Shown: piece by piece, positions 20,209 to 31,013 of the stretch
Layout: every line of letters begins with the position of its first letter
Position numbering within the stretch: the stretch's first letter is position 1
Origin: Theocolax elegans
Lineage: Eukaryota; Arthropoda; Insecta; Hymenoptera; Cerocephalidae
Length of the DNA: 64,000 nucleotides
Assembly (NCBI GenBank): GCA_026168455.1
Contig: CM047430.1
Span: 1,441,473-1,505,472 of the forward strand
Direction of reading: 5' to 3'
Position numbers and translations under genes: made by a program
Notes under the pieces: generated by a model
The model's database searches: none
The model's input: the letters and a program-made list of their open reading frames with translations, nothing else
Told to the model about the DNA's origin: nothing

Positions 20209-21638
20209 ATATATATATAAATACTTTAAAATTGTTTTTTCAAGAATGCATAATATATGTATTTTTTCCGTGCGTAAAAAAAAGATGTGAATATGACTTG
20301 AAAGAATGTGATAACGTATCTAAAATTTAATGCTTTAAATGTAGATGCAAAATTATTTGAAGATAAAATAAATATTAATCAAGTAAATTATATACTTTTC
20401 TAAACATCAATATGATATATACAATTGATTAAAAATTAAATAGATTAATTATTGCATTTTTAAGATAATTCTATTATAAACAGTAATGGCAAAAGAAAAT
20501 TCAAATTTTAATAGTGGCAATATAAAATACGAATTACATTTGAAAAGTATTTCAAAAATTATTAATTTAGGAGCATTTAATTTAAATATTGTTTAAATTA
20601 ATATTTCAAAATTGTATGGATATACAAGTGAGTAGATTTTGTATATTTATAGAAAAGAATATTTTAAATAAACAAGTATGTATTTATTAGAAAAAGAAGG
20701 TTATTTAAGGAATGAATTTGATTATAATAATCAAAATAAATATATGGGCTCTGTAACTAATGGAAAAAAGAAATTGGATATAATTATGGATTAAAACGCA
20801 AATTTTGAAAGAGGGTGCAAATTATGAATTACGGGAGAAATGGAAGAAACAGGTTTTGATTTATATGCCGTTATCAATAGTTTTTTAAAATTAATACAAA
20901 AATTTATTTATTTAAGAAGAAAGATTTATTACTCTTAAAGTAAAAAATATTAATGACATAGGACTTTTGGCAATGATCCTTCGTCATTAAATAAATTAAT
21001 TTTAGAAGGTGAAGTTCTATTTAGATCTATTTAAAATAATCCAAAATTTTAATAAATAGTTACTAAATTCTACAATTTAGTAAGTATGTGCACTTCACTA
21101 TTTTTGGTAAGTTAATGTTTCATTAACATTTATAATTATTAAAATATAAATTTAGGCTTTATAAGAATTCATATAGTTTAAAATTAAGTATACAGTTAAC
21201 ATTTAATATGTCTCTATTTTTTTTATTATTTGTATTCTGTAGATTAGGTATTATATCGATCATTGATGAACACACTGTATTGTTTACATTACATTGCAAC
21301 GTTTCGATGGTAATTCTCCATCCTCTGCAGGCATTACCTATATTACACATATTCTACATTAGATTATAATAACAAGATTGAATATATATATATTATAATT
21401 ATTACATTGGTAACTTACTACACGTCAATATTCATTAAAAATTATAAAAATTCTTTCGTAGTATCTCTGAATCGTTGCACTATGAGTTAAAGACAAAGTA
21501 TAATAAATACATATTCTCGAAGATAAGTATTGCACAGAAGTTAAGGTATATAGCCAACATTTACCTCTCCTTTATGTGATTTACACATTATTATAAAAAT
21601 AGAAAACAATAACATAATATAAATAAATAAATAAACAA
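19463..21638. repeat. Tandem duplication, copy 1 (2,176 bp)
   Basis: This unit is repeated directly at 21639-23814 with an offset of exactly 2,176. It comprises the 5' half of the solo LTR (in its own orientation) plus 1.43 kb of AT-rich sequence. I noticed one substitution (G/A near 19551 versus 21727) and no indels. The junction has a two-base match (TG) at both ends. Confidence 0.9.
21235..21345 (-). mobile_element. Penelope-like element 3'-end relic
   Basis: The reverse complement matches the end of the Penelope-like element at 26.66-26.77 kb: GGATGGAGAATTACCATCG, GAAACGTTGCAATGTAATG and a shared GATCGATATAATACCTAA-type phrase. It includes a hammerhead-like stretch at 21297-21330 whose core is altered (CTGCAGA instead of CTGANGA). 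The tandem duplication repeats it at 23411-23521. Confidence 0.7.
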
Positions 21639-23814
21639 TGCTGCTCGAGGCCGAGTCACCCCTCTCTCTCTTCGACGACGTTGACCTCGCTGATGACTAG
21701 CCTCTTCGTCTACGACTCTAGGTGGGTATTTGGTCGTGATGTTTACACACATGTGTGTGTTTGTATGCGTTATTGTCCGAGATATCGGCTGTACACGTTG
21801 TTTGTGTACATTAACCTAACCTCAATTTACCCTATTATGTTCCTTGTACAGCTGTAGTAATTATATACAGCTGTACATATCTTTCCTTATCTTGTGTCTT
21901 CTTGGCTATGGTTATTTATCCTCTTCCTTGCTCCTTACCCTATTGCTGTGTTTTTGTTCTTATTAACATCTCTCTTACAGCTGTATCTTGCTTGGCGTTG
22001 GAGGTTCTTCGGCTTCCTGCCTGGGTACCACATCATCGCCTTGGCTGCTATGCTGTGATGCTTCGGAGGGTCCTGGAGGCTTCCTAGTGATCGCCTCCCT
22101 TGACTATCCTGTTGGTTGTGCCAGACTCGGAGGAGCCCACCTGATAATCTGAGCTCGCCCAAGATCCTCATCGTCATGACCACTTCAGTGTTGTGTGCTG
22201 TGCTTGGGAAAGGGTTATTAGACTGTGAGGGTAGGCAGGACGTAGTTAATGTGCGGGTAGGTAGCTAGGGGATAGTATATGGGTAGGTAGTGTAGCTAGG
22301 GACTCGTCTAGCTTATCCGGGTAGGTAGGTGTTTGTCAGGGGTTCTATCGCTCGCTCTTGACATATGCAAAGCACATTGTCACAATATATATATAAATAC
22401 TTTAAAATTGTTTTTTCAAGAATGCATAATATATGTATTTTTTCCGTGCGTAAAAAAAAGATGTGAATATGACTTGAAAGAATGTGATAACGTATCTAAA
22501 ATTTAATGCTTTAAATGTAGATGCAAAATTATTTGAAGATAAAATAAATATTAATCAAGTAAATTATATACTTTTCTAAACATCAATATGATATATACAA
22601 TTGATTAAAAATTAAATAGATTAATTATTGCATTTTTAAGATAATTCTATTATAAACAGTAATGGCAAAAGAAAATTCAAATTTTAATAGTGGCAATATA
22701 AAATACGAATTACATTTGAAAAGTATTTCAAAAATTATTAATTTAGGAGCATTTAATTTAAATATTGTTTAAATTAATATTTCAAAATTGTATGGATATA
22801 CAAGTGAGTAGATTTTGTATATTTATAGAAAAGAATATTTTAAATAAACAAGTATGTATTTATTAGAAAAAGAAGGTTATTTAAGGAATGAATTTGATTA
22901 TAATAATCAAAATAAATATATGGGCTCTGTAACTAATGGAAAAAAGAAATTGGATATAATTATGGATTAAAACGCAAATTTTGAAAGAGGGTGCAAATTA
23001 TGAATTACGGGAGAAATGGAAGAAACAGGTTTTGATTTATATGCCGTTATCAATAGTTTTTTAAAATTAATACAAAAATTTATTTATTTAAGAAGAAAGA
23101 TTTATTACTCTTAAAGTAAAAAATATTAATGACATAGGACTTTTGGCAATGATCCTTCGTCATTAAATAAATTAATTTTAGAAGGTGAAGTTCTATTTAG
23201 ATCTATTTAAAATAATCCAAAATTTTAATAAATAGTTACTAAATTCTACAATTTAGTAAGTATGTGCACTTCACTATTTTTGGTAAGTTAATGTTTCATT
23301 AACATTTATAATTATTAAAATATAAATTTAGGCTTTATAAGAATTCATATAGTTTAAAATTAAGTATACAGTTAACATTTAATATGTCTCTATTTTTTTT
23401 ATTATTTGTATTCTGTAGATTAGGTATTATATCGATCATTGATGAACACACTGTATTGTTTACATTACATTGCAACGTTTCGATGGTAATTCTCCATCCT
23501 CTGCAGGCATTACCTATATTACACATATTCTACATTAGATTATAATAACAAGATTGAATATATATATATTATAATTATTACATTGGTAACTTACTACACG
23601 TCAATATTCATTAAAAATTATAAAAATTCTTTCGTAGTATCTCTGAATCGTTGCACTATGAGTTAAAGACAAAGTATAATAAATACATATTCTCGAAGAT
23701 AAGTATTGCACAGAAGTTAAGGTATATAGCCAACATTTACCTCTCCTTTATGTGATTTACACATTATTATAAAAATAGAAAACAATAACATAATATAAAT
23801 AAATAAATAAACAA
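21639..23814. repeat. Tandem duplication, copy 2 (2,176 bp)
   Basis: Direct copy of 19463-21638. It starts in the middle of the LTR (CTGCTCGAGGCCGAGTC) with no remaining LTR upstream, and ends in AAT-rich sequence that runs into an (AAAT)n microsatellite at 23815-23836. It adds no genes. Confidence 0.9.
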
Positions 23815-24370
23815 TAAATAAATAAATAAATAAATAACGTAAGTAAATAATTAACGTAGTTAACACAAAGAAAAAGCAAAAGTAGTCAGGTAAAAACAAA
23901 TGAAAACATGACAGACGGTTATTATATGAGCCATTTAAGTCTTATTGACCTGCGCAATTATGTACAAGTATTAGATAAGCGCGCGAAATATTATAATACG
24001 GCGCGAAAATTCAAAACTTGTAAATGTATACTATAAGTGTAAATTCATGATACGGAAATTAATACATGATAATAATTTTAATATTTAATTAATACATTAT
24101 TTTTACTTAAAAAATTATTTTTACCAAAACTCAAATCACTCATATTACAATTAATCCGCGGCTATTGTAACCTGACTAGAAATTAGTTAAGAAATAAAGG
24201 AGAAATAAATATTAGATATCTATAATTTACTTTCATTTTATTAACAATATCATTATAGTGATGACTAAGATTTCTAACATCTTCCTTTATATTTATAGGA
24301 TTATTTTCAAATTTAATATGAAGCATTGCAGATATAATTCTTTTCCTCCAATTGCATTCCTTATCAACAA
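23815..24370. other. AT-rich sequence bordering the Penelope-like pair
   Basis: Starts with an (AAAT)n microsatellite. The stretch 24230-24370 is probably the degraded 3' coding part and tail of the minus-strand Penelope-like element that follows. Nothing else is recognisable. Confidence 0.4.
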
Positions 24371-24373
24371 TAT

Positions 24374-25450
24374 TTACATTTTCAAAATCAATGAATGATT
24401 ATAATCACTAATATGATCATTAATTACATATTGATTGTTTGATTTCTTTGTATTAAATATATGTTCCTTTATTCTACATTTTAACTGTCGTTTAGTTTCT
24501 CCAATATATGCCGAATTACAATCTTTACACTTTATTCTATACACTACGTTAGTTTCGGAGACTCTGGAATTTTTATCTTTTCCTCTCACAATGATACTGT
24601 TAAAGTTATTAGGAATTTTTGGTACCACTCTAATATTGTTATTTTTCAAAGAACTATTGGTTTTTTCATAAAAATCAGGTATATAAGGAATACAAAGTGT
24701 TGTTATGTAATTTTTATTAATATTAATACGATTGTTAGCACTTTTTTCTTCATTATGTCTTATTTTTTCCAACCTCTTTCGTATATTATTATGAATAAAA
24801 TCTCTAGAATAATTATTTATTTTTAAGAATTCTTTAACTATTTCTATATTGGATTCATGGAATTAGTTATGTGCTAAAAGTATAGCTTTGTCAATTAAAG
24901 TAAAAATCATAGCCCTTTTTTGAGCTGTTGTGTGATTGGACTCAAAATTTAAAAATCTACCAGAAAACGTATTTTTTCTGTACCAATTAGTAATTATTTT
25001 ATTATTCTCAGTTACAATTAACGACACTTCTAAAAAATTAATACTTCTATTTTTCTTTTTTTCACAAGTGAATACTAATCTTTGGTGATAATTACTAAAT
25101 GTTTTTAATACTAATTCTAATTCATTTTCTGGAATACACATAATGGTATCATCTACATATCTGTAGTAAAAAACTGGTTTAAAGTCTAATTTATCTAAAC
25201 ATTCTTCTTCTAAATCACTCATAACTAAATTTGCAAAAGTTGGACTAACTGGACTCCCATTGGAGAACCGAAAGTTTGTTGATAATATTTATTATTCCAT
25301 TGAAAAAAAGTATTATTCATTAAAAAGTTTACGATACACATTAATTCATCCAGTGGAATATTATATTTCGTTAAATTATTAATTAAAGCTAAGTCACAGA
25401 GAGTATTCTTACTGAAATGTAGACGTTTTGATATACTTCCGTCTCACATA
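24374..25450 (-). pseudogene. Penelope-like element, minus copy (RT + GIY-YIG)
   Basis: Read right to left: the RT core from about 25450 contains TFGSPMGS and catalytic YVDD, then a thumb region. A stop ends the frame near 24863, and after a frame change a segment at 24772-24374 holds a GIY-YIG endonuclease start (VYRIKCKDC...YIGETKRQLKCRIKEH). RT followed by a C-terminal GIY-YIG nuclease is the hallmark of Penelope-like retroelements. The frame is broken at 25260 (one-base loss by comparison with the plus copy) and near 24860. The N-terminus is absent: at 25450 it meets the plus-strand copy head to head. Confidence 0.88.
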
Positions 25451-25468
25451 AATAATATTATATTTAAT

Positions 25469-26724
25469 TTGAAACATATTTCTTTTGTCAGTAGAACAGC
25501 TAATAAAAAAATAAATAATACTATTAGTAGGTTACAAAATTATTATTTAAAATTAGAAATAATAGATATTAACATTCATATACGTTACATTCAAAAGCAA
25601 ATTAATAATACTATTACGTATTTAATGAACAAAATACCAATTGTTATAATAGAAGAATACAATCTTAGACAGAATAATAGAATACGTTTATTAAGATATC
25701 AACTAAACCGTAAATATAACAACAAATTCAAATGGTTATATAAATGTAAAATTAAAGACAAAGATAATATATATGAAAATGATACCAAAAGTTACTTAAC
25801 AACAGAAAATATTAACATTAATAGAAATAAATGGTTTCTTAATTTATCAGAAATAGATATTCCGTCTGAAAAATTTAATAAATAAACAGAGTTATATAAA
25901 TATAATGTAATTGAAACCATAAAGAATATTGAACAAATGATTGAGTGTAACGAATTGTTACCAGATACGGGGAATCTCATTAGAAAGAACATAAGTGAAT
26001 GTATGAAAAATTGGAATTGAAATTGAAATGGAATAATAAATATTATCAACAAACTTTCGGTTCTCCAATGGGAAGTCCAGTTAGTCCAACTTTTGCAAAT
26101 TTAGTTATGAGTGATTTAGAAGAAGAATGTTTAGATAAATTAGACTTTAAACCAGTTCTTTACTACAGATATATAGATGATACCATTATGTGTATTCCAG
26201 AAAATGAATTAGAATTAGTATTAAAAACATTTAATAATTATCACCAAAGATTAGTATTCACTTGTGAAAAAGAGAAAAATAGAAGTATTAATTTTTTAGA
26301 AGTGTCGTTAATTGTAACTGAGAATAATAAAATAATTACTAATTGGTACAGAAAAACTACGTTTTCTGGTAGATTTTTAAATTTTGAGTCCAATCACACA
26401 ACAGCTCAAGAAAGGGCTATGATTTTTACTTTAATTGACAAAGCTATACTTTTAGCACATAACAAATTCCATGAATCCAATATAGAAATAGTTAAAGAAT
26501 TCTTAAAAATAAATAATTATTCTAGAGATTTTATTCATAATAATATACGAAAGAGGTTGGAAAAAATAAGACATAATGAAGAAAAAAGTGCTAACAATCG
26601 TATTAATAATAATAAAAATTACATAACAACACTTTATGTATATACCTTATATACCTTAATGTCTGAAGAGGTAATGCCTGAAGAGGATGGAGAATTACCA
26701 TCGAAACGTTGCAATGTAATGTAA
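25469..26724 (+). pseudogene. Penelope-like element, plus copy with internal deletions
   Basis: The N-terminal region (25469-25885) is basic and Asn/Ile/Lys-rich and precedes the RT in this family. After a stop, the RT resumes at 25999 with TFGSPMGS, a catalytic YIDD and the same downstream sequence as the minus copy. Two deletions are visible by comparison: the RT finger segment before WNNKYYQQ is missing around 25985-26020, and the GIY-YIG domain is missing after ITTLY near 26635. The frame therefore ends in the ribozyme-bearing 3' region. It cannot encode a functional enzyme. Confidence 0.87.
26678..26712 (+). ncRNA. Hammerhead ribozyme motif at Penelope-like 3' end
   Basis: CTGAAGA (a permitted form of the CTGANGA core) at 26678-26684, stem II GATGG/CCATC around a 7-base loop, GAAA at 26703-26706, then CGTT. 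All invariant core positions are present. Stem I pairs only weakly (TGC with GCA). It overlaps the last codons of the truncated ORF. Confidence 0.6.
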
Positions 26725-26757
26725 ACAATACAGTGTTCATCAATAATCGATATAATA

Positions 26758-27002
26758 CCTAAACTACAATTTCAACTACGTGGACGATATTAATATAACT
26801 AAAGTATTTGTATTCTGATTTCATTACACTAACTTTTGGTACACTTTTATTTATAAATTATAATAACTATAGCAATACCTCCAAGGTGTTGTGTGAATCT
26901 GTTTAATTTTTAAGGTGTCCATGGTTGTGAAAAAATAATACAATTTATAACATTATTTTAAATAAATTAATTACGAAAAACCTTTTTCGAAATTAAAAAT
27001 AG
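26758..27002. other. AT-rich stretch before the Helitron-like end
   Basis: No gene is seen. It may be the body of the non-autonomous Helitron-like element whose 3' end follows, but its 5' border cannot be placed. Confidence 0.3.
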
Positions 27003-27044
27003 GGGGTTGGCGCGCGAAGCTCGCAGGTGGGCGAAGCCCCCCTA

Positions 27045-27049
<5 letters not shown>
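27003..27049 (+). mobile_element. Helitron-like 3' terminus
   Basis: Two GC-rich hairpins (GCGCGCGAAGCTCGC and GGGCGAAGCCC) are followed directly by CCCTAGT and then (TA)n. Helitrons end in a short hairpin followed by CTRR and insert between A and T, which fits here. No Rep/helicase is present. Confidence 0.5.
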
Positions 27050-27078
<29 letters not shown>

Positions 27079-27081
<3 letters not shown>

Positions 27082-27585
27082 CAGTCTCTCCGAACTAACT
27101 GCTTTACTTTTAGAATAAAGCAGGTCTATCGTACTCTTTGTCCACTGTGGTTGGTGGAATTTCCCAGAGCACGGCCTTTTAAAATAATTAAAGTCGTTTT
27201 GTCCTCGATCTCCAACTCGGACTCCTCAGTAAGAAAATGGAGATCTTACCTTAGACGCCTGTCGCAGGATGATCTGCGACGCTAGCAAGATGTTCTGCGG
27301 CTATATATATAGAGAATAAACGATGATCTCACCAACGTAGAGAGATAGTCGTCTCCCTCTCGTGGTGGGAAAAGCCACCAGCCAGAGTGCGACGTGTTAG
27401 ACCTCTTTTTTGTACTCTTTGTCCACTATGGTTGGTGGAGTCCAAGCTGGAGATCGAGGACAAACGCCTTTAATTATTTTAAAAGGCCGTGCTCTGGGAA
27501 ATTTCACGAACCATAGTGGACAAAGAGTCCAATAGGTCTGCTTCATTCTAAAAGTAAAGTATTTAGTTCGGAGGGACCGATATTA

Positions 27586-27590
<5 letters not shown>
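27079..27590. mobile_element. Foldback MITE, copy 2 (double, with insert)
   Basis: Both ends match the 10.6- and 29.6-kb elements (ATAATATCAGTCTC and GGGACCGATATTATT). Two partial copies (27079-27255 and 27412-27590) are fused through about 155 bases of other sequence containing TGTCGCAGGATGATCTGCGA. AT microsatellites flank the whole at 27043-27076 and 27593-27618. Confidence 0.7.
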
Positions 27591-27618
<28 letters not shown>

Positions 27619-27619
27619 A

Positions 27620-28575
27620 ATTGTACAGTAATCATTTGGACAACTACTGCTATACATTTTCCATGCAATCGTTTTCTGCATTTTCATCCGTAGACGATGC
27701 ACGATTTGTCACCATAAAATTATACAATATTCATTTTGACAACTACTGCTATACACAATTCTATGCGATCGTTTTCTGCATTTTGATACGCAGATGGAGC
27801 AGGAATTTTGAAATCAAATTTATTACAATAATCAATTTACCAACTATTGCTATACACAATTCTATGTGATCGTTTTCTGCATTTTGTTAGGCAGATGATG
27901 CACGAATTGTTATAATAATATTATACAATAATCAATTAAACAACTAATGCTATACACTATCCATGCAATCGTTTTCTGGATTTTGATACGCAGATGATGC
28001 AGGAATATTTAAACCAAAATTATTATGATAATCAATTTTACAACTATTGCTATACATAATTCTATGCGATCGTTTTCGGCATTTTGTTAGGCAGCCGATG
28101 CACGAATTGTTGCCATAAAATTATACAATAATCATTTTGACAAATGCTGCTATACATTTTCCATGCAATCGTTTTCTGCATTTTTATCCGCAGACGATGC
28201 AGGAATATGGCAACCAAGATTATTACAATAATCAATGAAACAACTAATGCTATACACTATCCATGCAATCGTTTTCTGCATTTTGTTAGGCAGTTGATGC
28301 ACGAATATTTAAACCAAAATTATTACAATATTCAATTTAACAACTATTGCTATGCATAATTCTATGCGATCAGTTTCGCCATTTTGTTAGGCAGACGATG
28401 CACGAATTGTTACCATAAAATTATACAATAATCATTTTGACAACTGGTGCTATACATTTTCCATGCAATCGTTTTCTGCATTTTTATCCGCAGACGATGC
28501 AGGAATTTTTTTTCACTAACTTCTTTTAGTAAATCGTTTTTGACAGTACTACTACACTTTTTATGCTTTCGTTTT
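27620..28575 (+). repeat. 100-bp tandem satellite, array 2 (about 9-10 units)
   Basis: The same monomer as at 16184-17045. ATGCAATCGTTTTCTGCA-type blocks lie near 27670, 27770, 27870, 27970, 28071, 28170, 28269, 28370 and 28470, with a decayed last unit near 28565. Flavours with TTAGGCAG, TACGCAG and TCCGCAG are shuffled between units. The array starts directly at an AT microsatellite. Confidence 0.85.
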
Positions 28576-29570
28576 CTGCATCTGATATGTTGTTCAATGC
28601 AATCATTATATGAATTACCTTAGTTTACCCAAATCCACTTAATAAACATTTATGTTGACTTCGTGGCTAAATGCTAGTTGCTGTTTACATGGGCATCGCA
28701 AACTATAGTTAGATGCAGGACTAGTTGGCTAGTAGACAGCTGGTAAATAAACGATCCATTGTCATCGCAGTCTGCACTTAGTGGAAGATTCTATGAATGT
28801 TGTACTAAACTTCAATCCTAATTTTACCACTAACAGGGATGTACAAATGCACTTTGACATTAACCTGGAAATACCTAAAAAGTTTTTTTACATAAGCTAA
28901 TCATTTACACATATAAAAATAAATCAATGCAATAATTGAAGAAGAAGAACAGTAACCTAATCTACAAACGCAACTCTCATAGTTACGGTCAATCGGTTAA
29001 TTTTTCATTCACAAGATAGTCCTACATCCTTCACACATAATTTGATTGCAGTTTGGGTGGAGATCAAAATTATGTATATTTGTTTGGCGTTGGATATTAT
29101 TTCCAAAGACGACGACCTGTGTGGTATCAATCATAACCTTTAAGTCGGACGCCACGAAACACTGGATAAGTACAACTGCGCATGCGCGCACGGACTCTAG
29201 TCGAACCAGAGACTGACGCGGCCCGTTCTATCGACAATCGCGTCTTGATAAAAGGCCCTGATATCTTATTAATTTTTACTAATTTTTATAGCATCTATTA
29301 AGGCGTAGCAATCTACTACATAACTATCATAATTAATTAAAAACTGTTATATTCAAATAATTTAAATAATACGTGACATTTTTTAAATTATGCGATATTC
29401 AACCTCACATAACGACGAATATAGCCTACGCGGCTGGCTAACTCGATGACTCGACGCGCGAGTCGGCGGCCTAGGCCTTCGGTTGACAATTTTTCACTCC
29501 TTTAAACGACCTAAACTTTTAGTAAGAAAATGAATCTATCGTTCGTTGATATGCATGTGAGTATATAATA
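28576..29570. other. Intergenic stretch
   Basis: No recognisable gene. It includes GC-richer patches at 29160-29250 and 29415-29490 without identifiable structure. The small open frame at 29009-29191 (minus) has no domain. Confidence 0.4.
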
Positions 29571-29799
29571 ACGGTCTCTTTGAACTAAATACTTTACTTT
29601 TAGAGTAATGCAGGCCTATTGTACTCTTTCTCCACTATGGTTGGTGGAGTCCAAGCTGGAGATCGAGGACGAAACGCCTTTTAATTGTTTTAAAATGCCG
29701 TGCTTTGGGAAATTCCACCAACCATAGTGGACAAAGAGTACAATAGGCCTGCTTTACTCTAAAAGTAAAGTATTTATTTCAAAGAGACCGTTATTATAT
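29571..29799. mobile_element. Foldback MITE, copy 3 (best preserved)
   Basis: Ends TATAATAACGGTCTC and GAGACCGTTATTATA begin arms of about 95 bases that pair almost throughout, including CAGGCCTATTGTACTCTTT. A 45-70 base centre contains GGAGATCGAGGACGAAACGCC. The terminal TATA could be a target duplication. It is non-coding. Confidence 0.8.
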
Positions 29800-29990
29800 A
29801 TCCTCACATGACCTTGATTTTTGTTTGTCATTTTCGAGTTTATCTAAAGTCTAAGAATGTGTGGTTTTGCATAAACAATAACCAGGTATAATTATTATTT
29901 TTATTAAATAAACAATATAAATATTATTTGTAATTTTTCACTCATTGAAACGGCTTTTAATTATTCATTTTCTTCTTCATAATAACAAAT

Positions 29991-31013
29991 TGTAACGGTG
30001 TGCTTGCCCGGGGAAAACTTACTGAGTCGCCCGTCTTACGTACCTGTAGTTCGTGGCGAACGAACTTGTGTAATTTCGCCGACTAGATATCACGTACTTG
30101 ATGACTCAATATAATTCGTAAATATATATATATGTTGTTTACAAAATCTTTCCCGCGCAGCTGCTGCGGTTACCTGTCCGCACACTTGCCGTTAAAGTTG
30201 TATGGAAATCGAATTCCGATTTCCAACAACAACAGGTAAAACAATGCTAATCTTTCCTAAAATGGACCGCGGAAAGAAAATCGAACGTGAGTCCGCGAGA
30301 ATTCGTATATTAAAATACGACTCAAAGGAAAACGAAGGGACAACTATATACGCCGGTTAGAAAAATATAAATCAACACGAGTTGAAATAGATTATCTATA
30401 AATAAATTTATTGAGATAAATAAATGATTCAATTTAACAACATTTACTAAGGTCGAGGCCTTTATACGCACGAAGGTTGAGTCGTAACCGTCGACTCAAC
30501 ACGAGAGGGGAAAGGGGTACGCGAACTAACTAACTTAAAAATATTCGAACGATCGCGTTGAATAAAATGTTATAATAAAAAACATACAATAATTATCCGC
30601 GCGATAGTGGTACCACTTACTTTTATTTCTTTCTCCGGTTCACGAGTATAAAATAACGAAGTGCTTCCTCTCTCTCGCTATCCTCTTCCTGTTGGATTGG
30701 ATATGTCGGTGGGAGTATCCCTCGACCACCGATCAATCCGTCTCGTGCGTACGTATCAAAAAACTGCACACAAAATATGCACCGGAAAAACACTACCCGA
30801 GTATCACGGTCAAGTCAATGTGGTGCGTCTTCACACGTGTTGTCGCGATCTCTCTTAACTCGGTAGTCTTGCGCGCGCGACTCTCCCGAATTCTAACTAT
30901 CATTGCGCGGGTATCAGCCGCTCGCGTCGATGGTTATGCCTATATCTATATATAGCGCTCGTGTTTACCTACCTAATTCGTATAATGGTGAGTGAATATC
31001 ACTTACCATTACA
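29991..31013 (-). repeat. Gypsy-2 3' LTR
   Basis: 1,023 bp. On the minus strand it starts TGTAATGGTAAGTG and ends CACACCGTTACA. It matches the 5' LTR closely but lacks the 88-bp tandem units found there, and it has 26 extra bases near 30270-30300. Confidence 0.92.
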
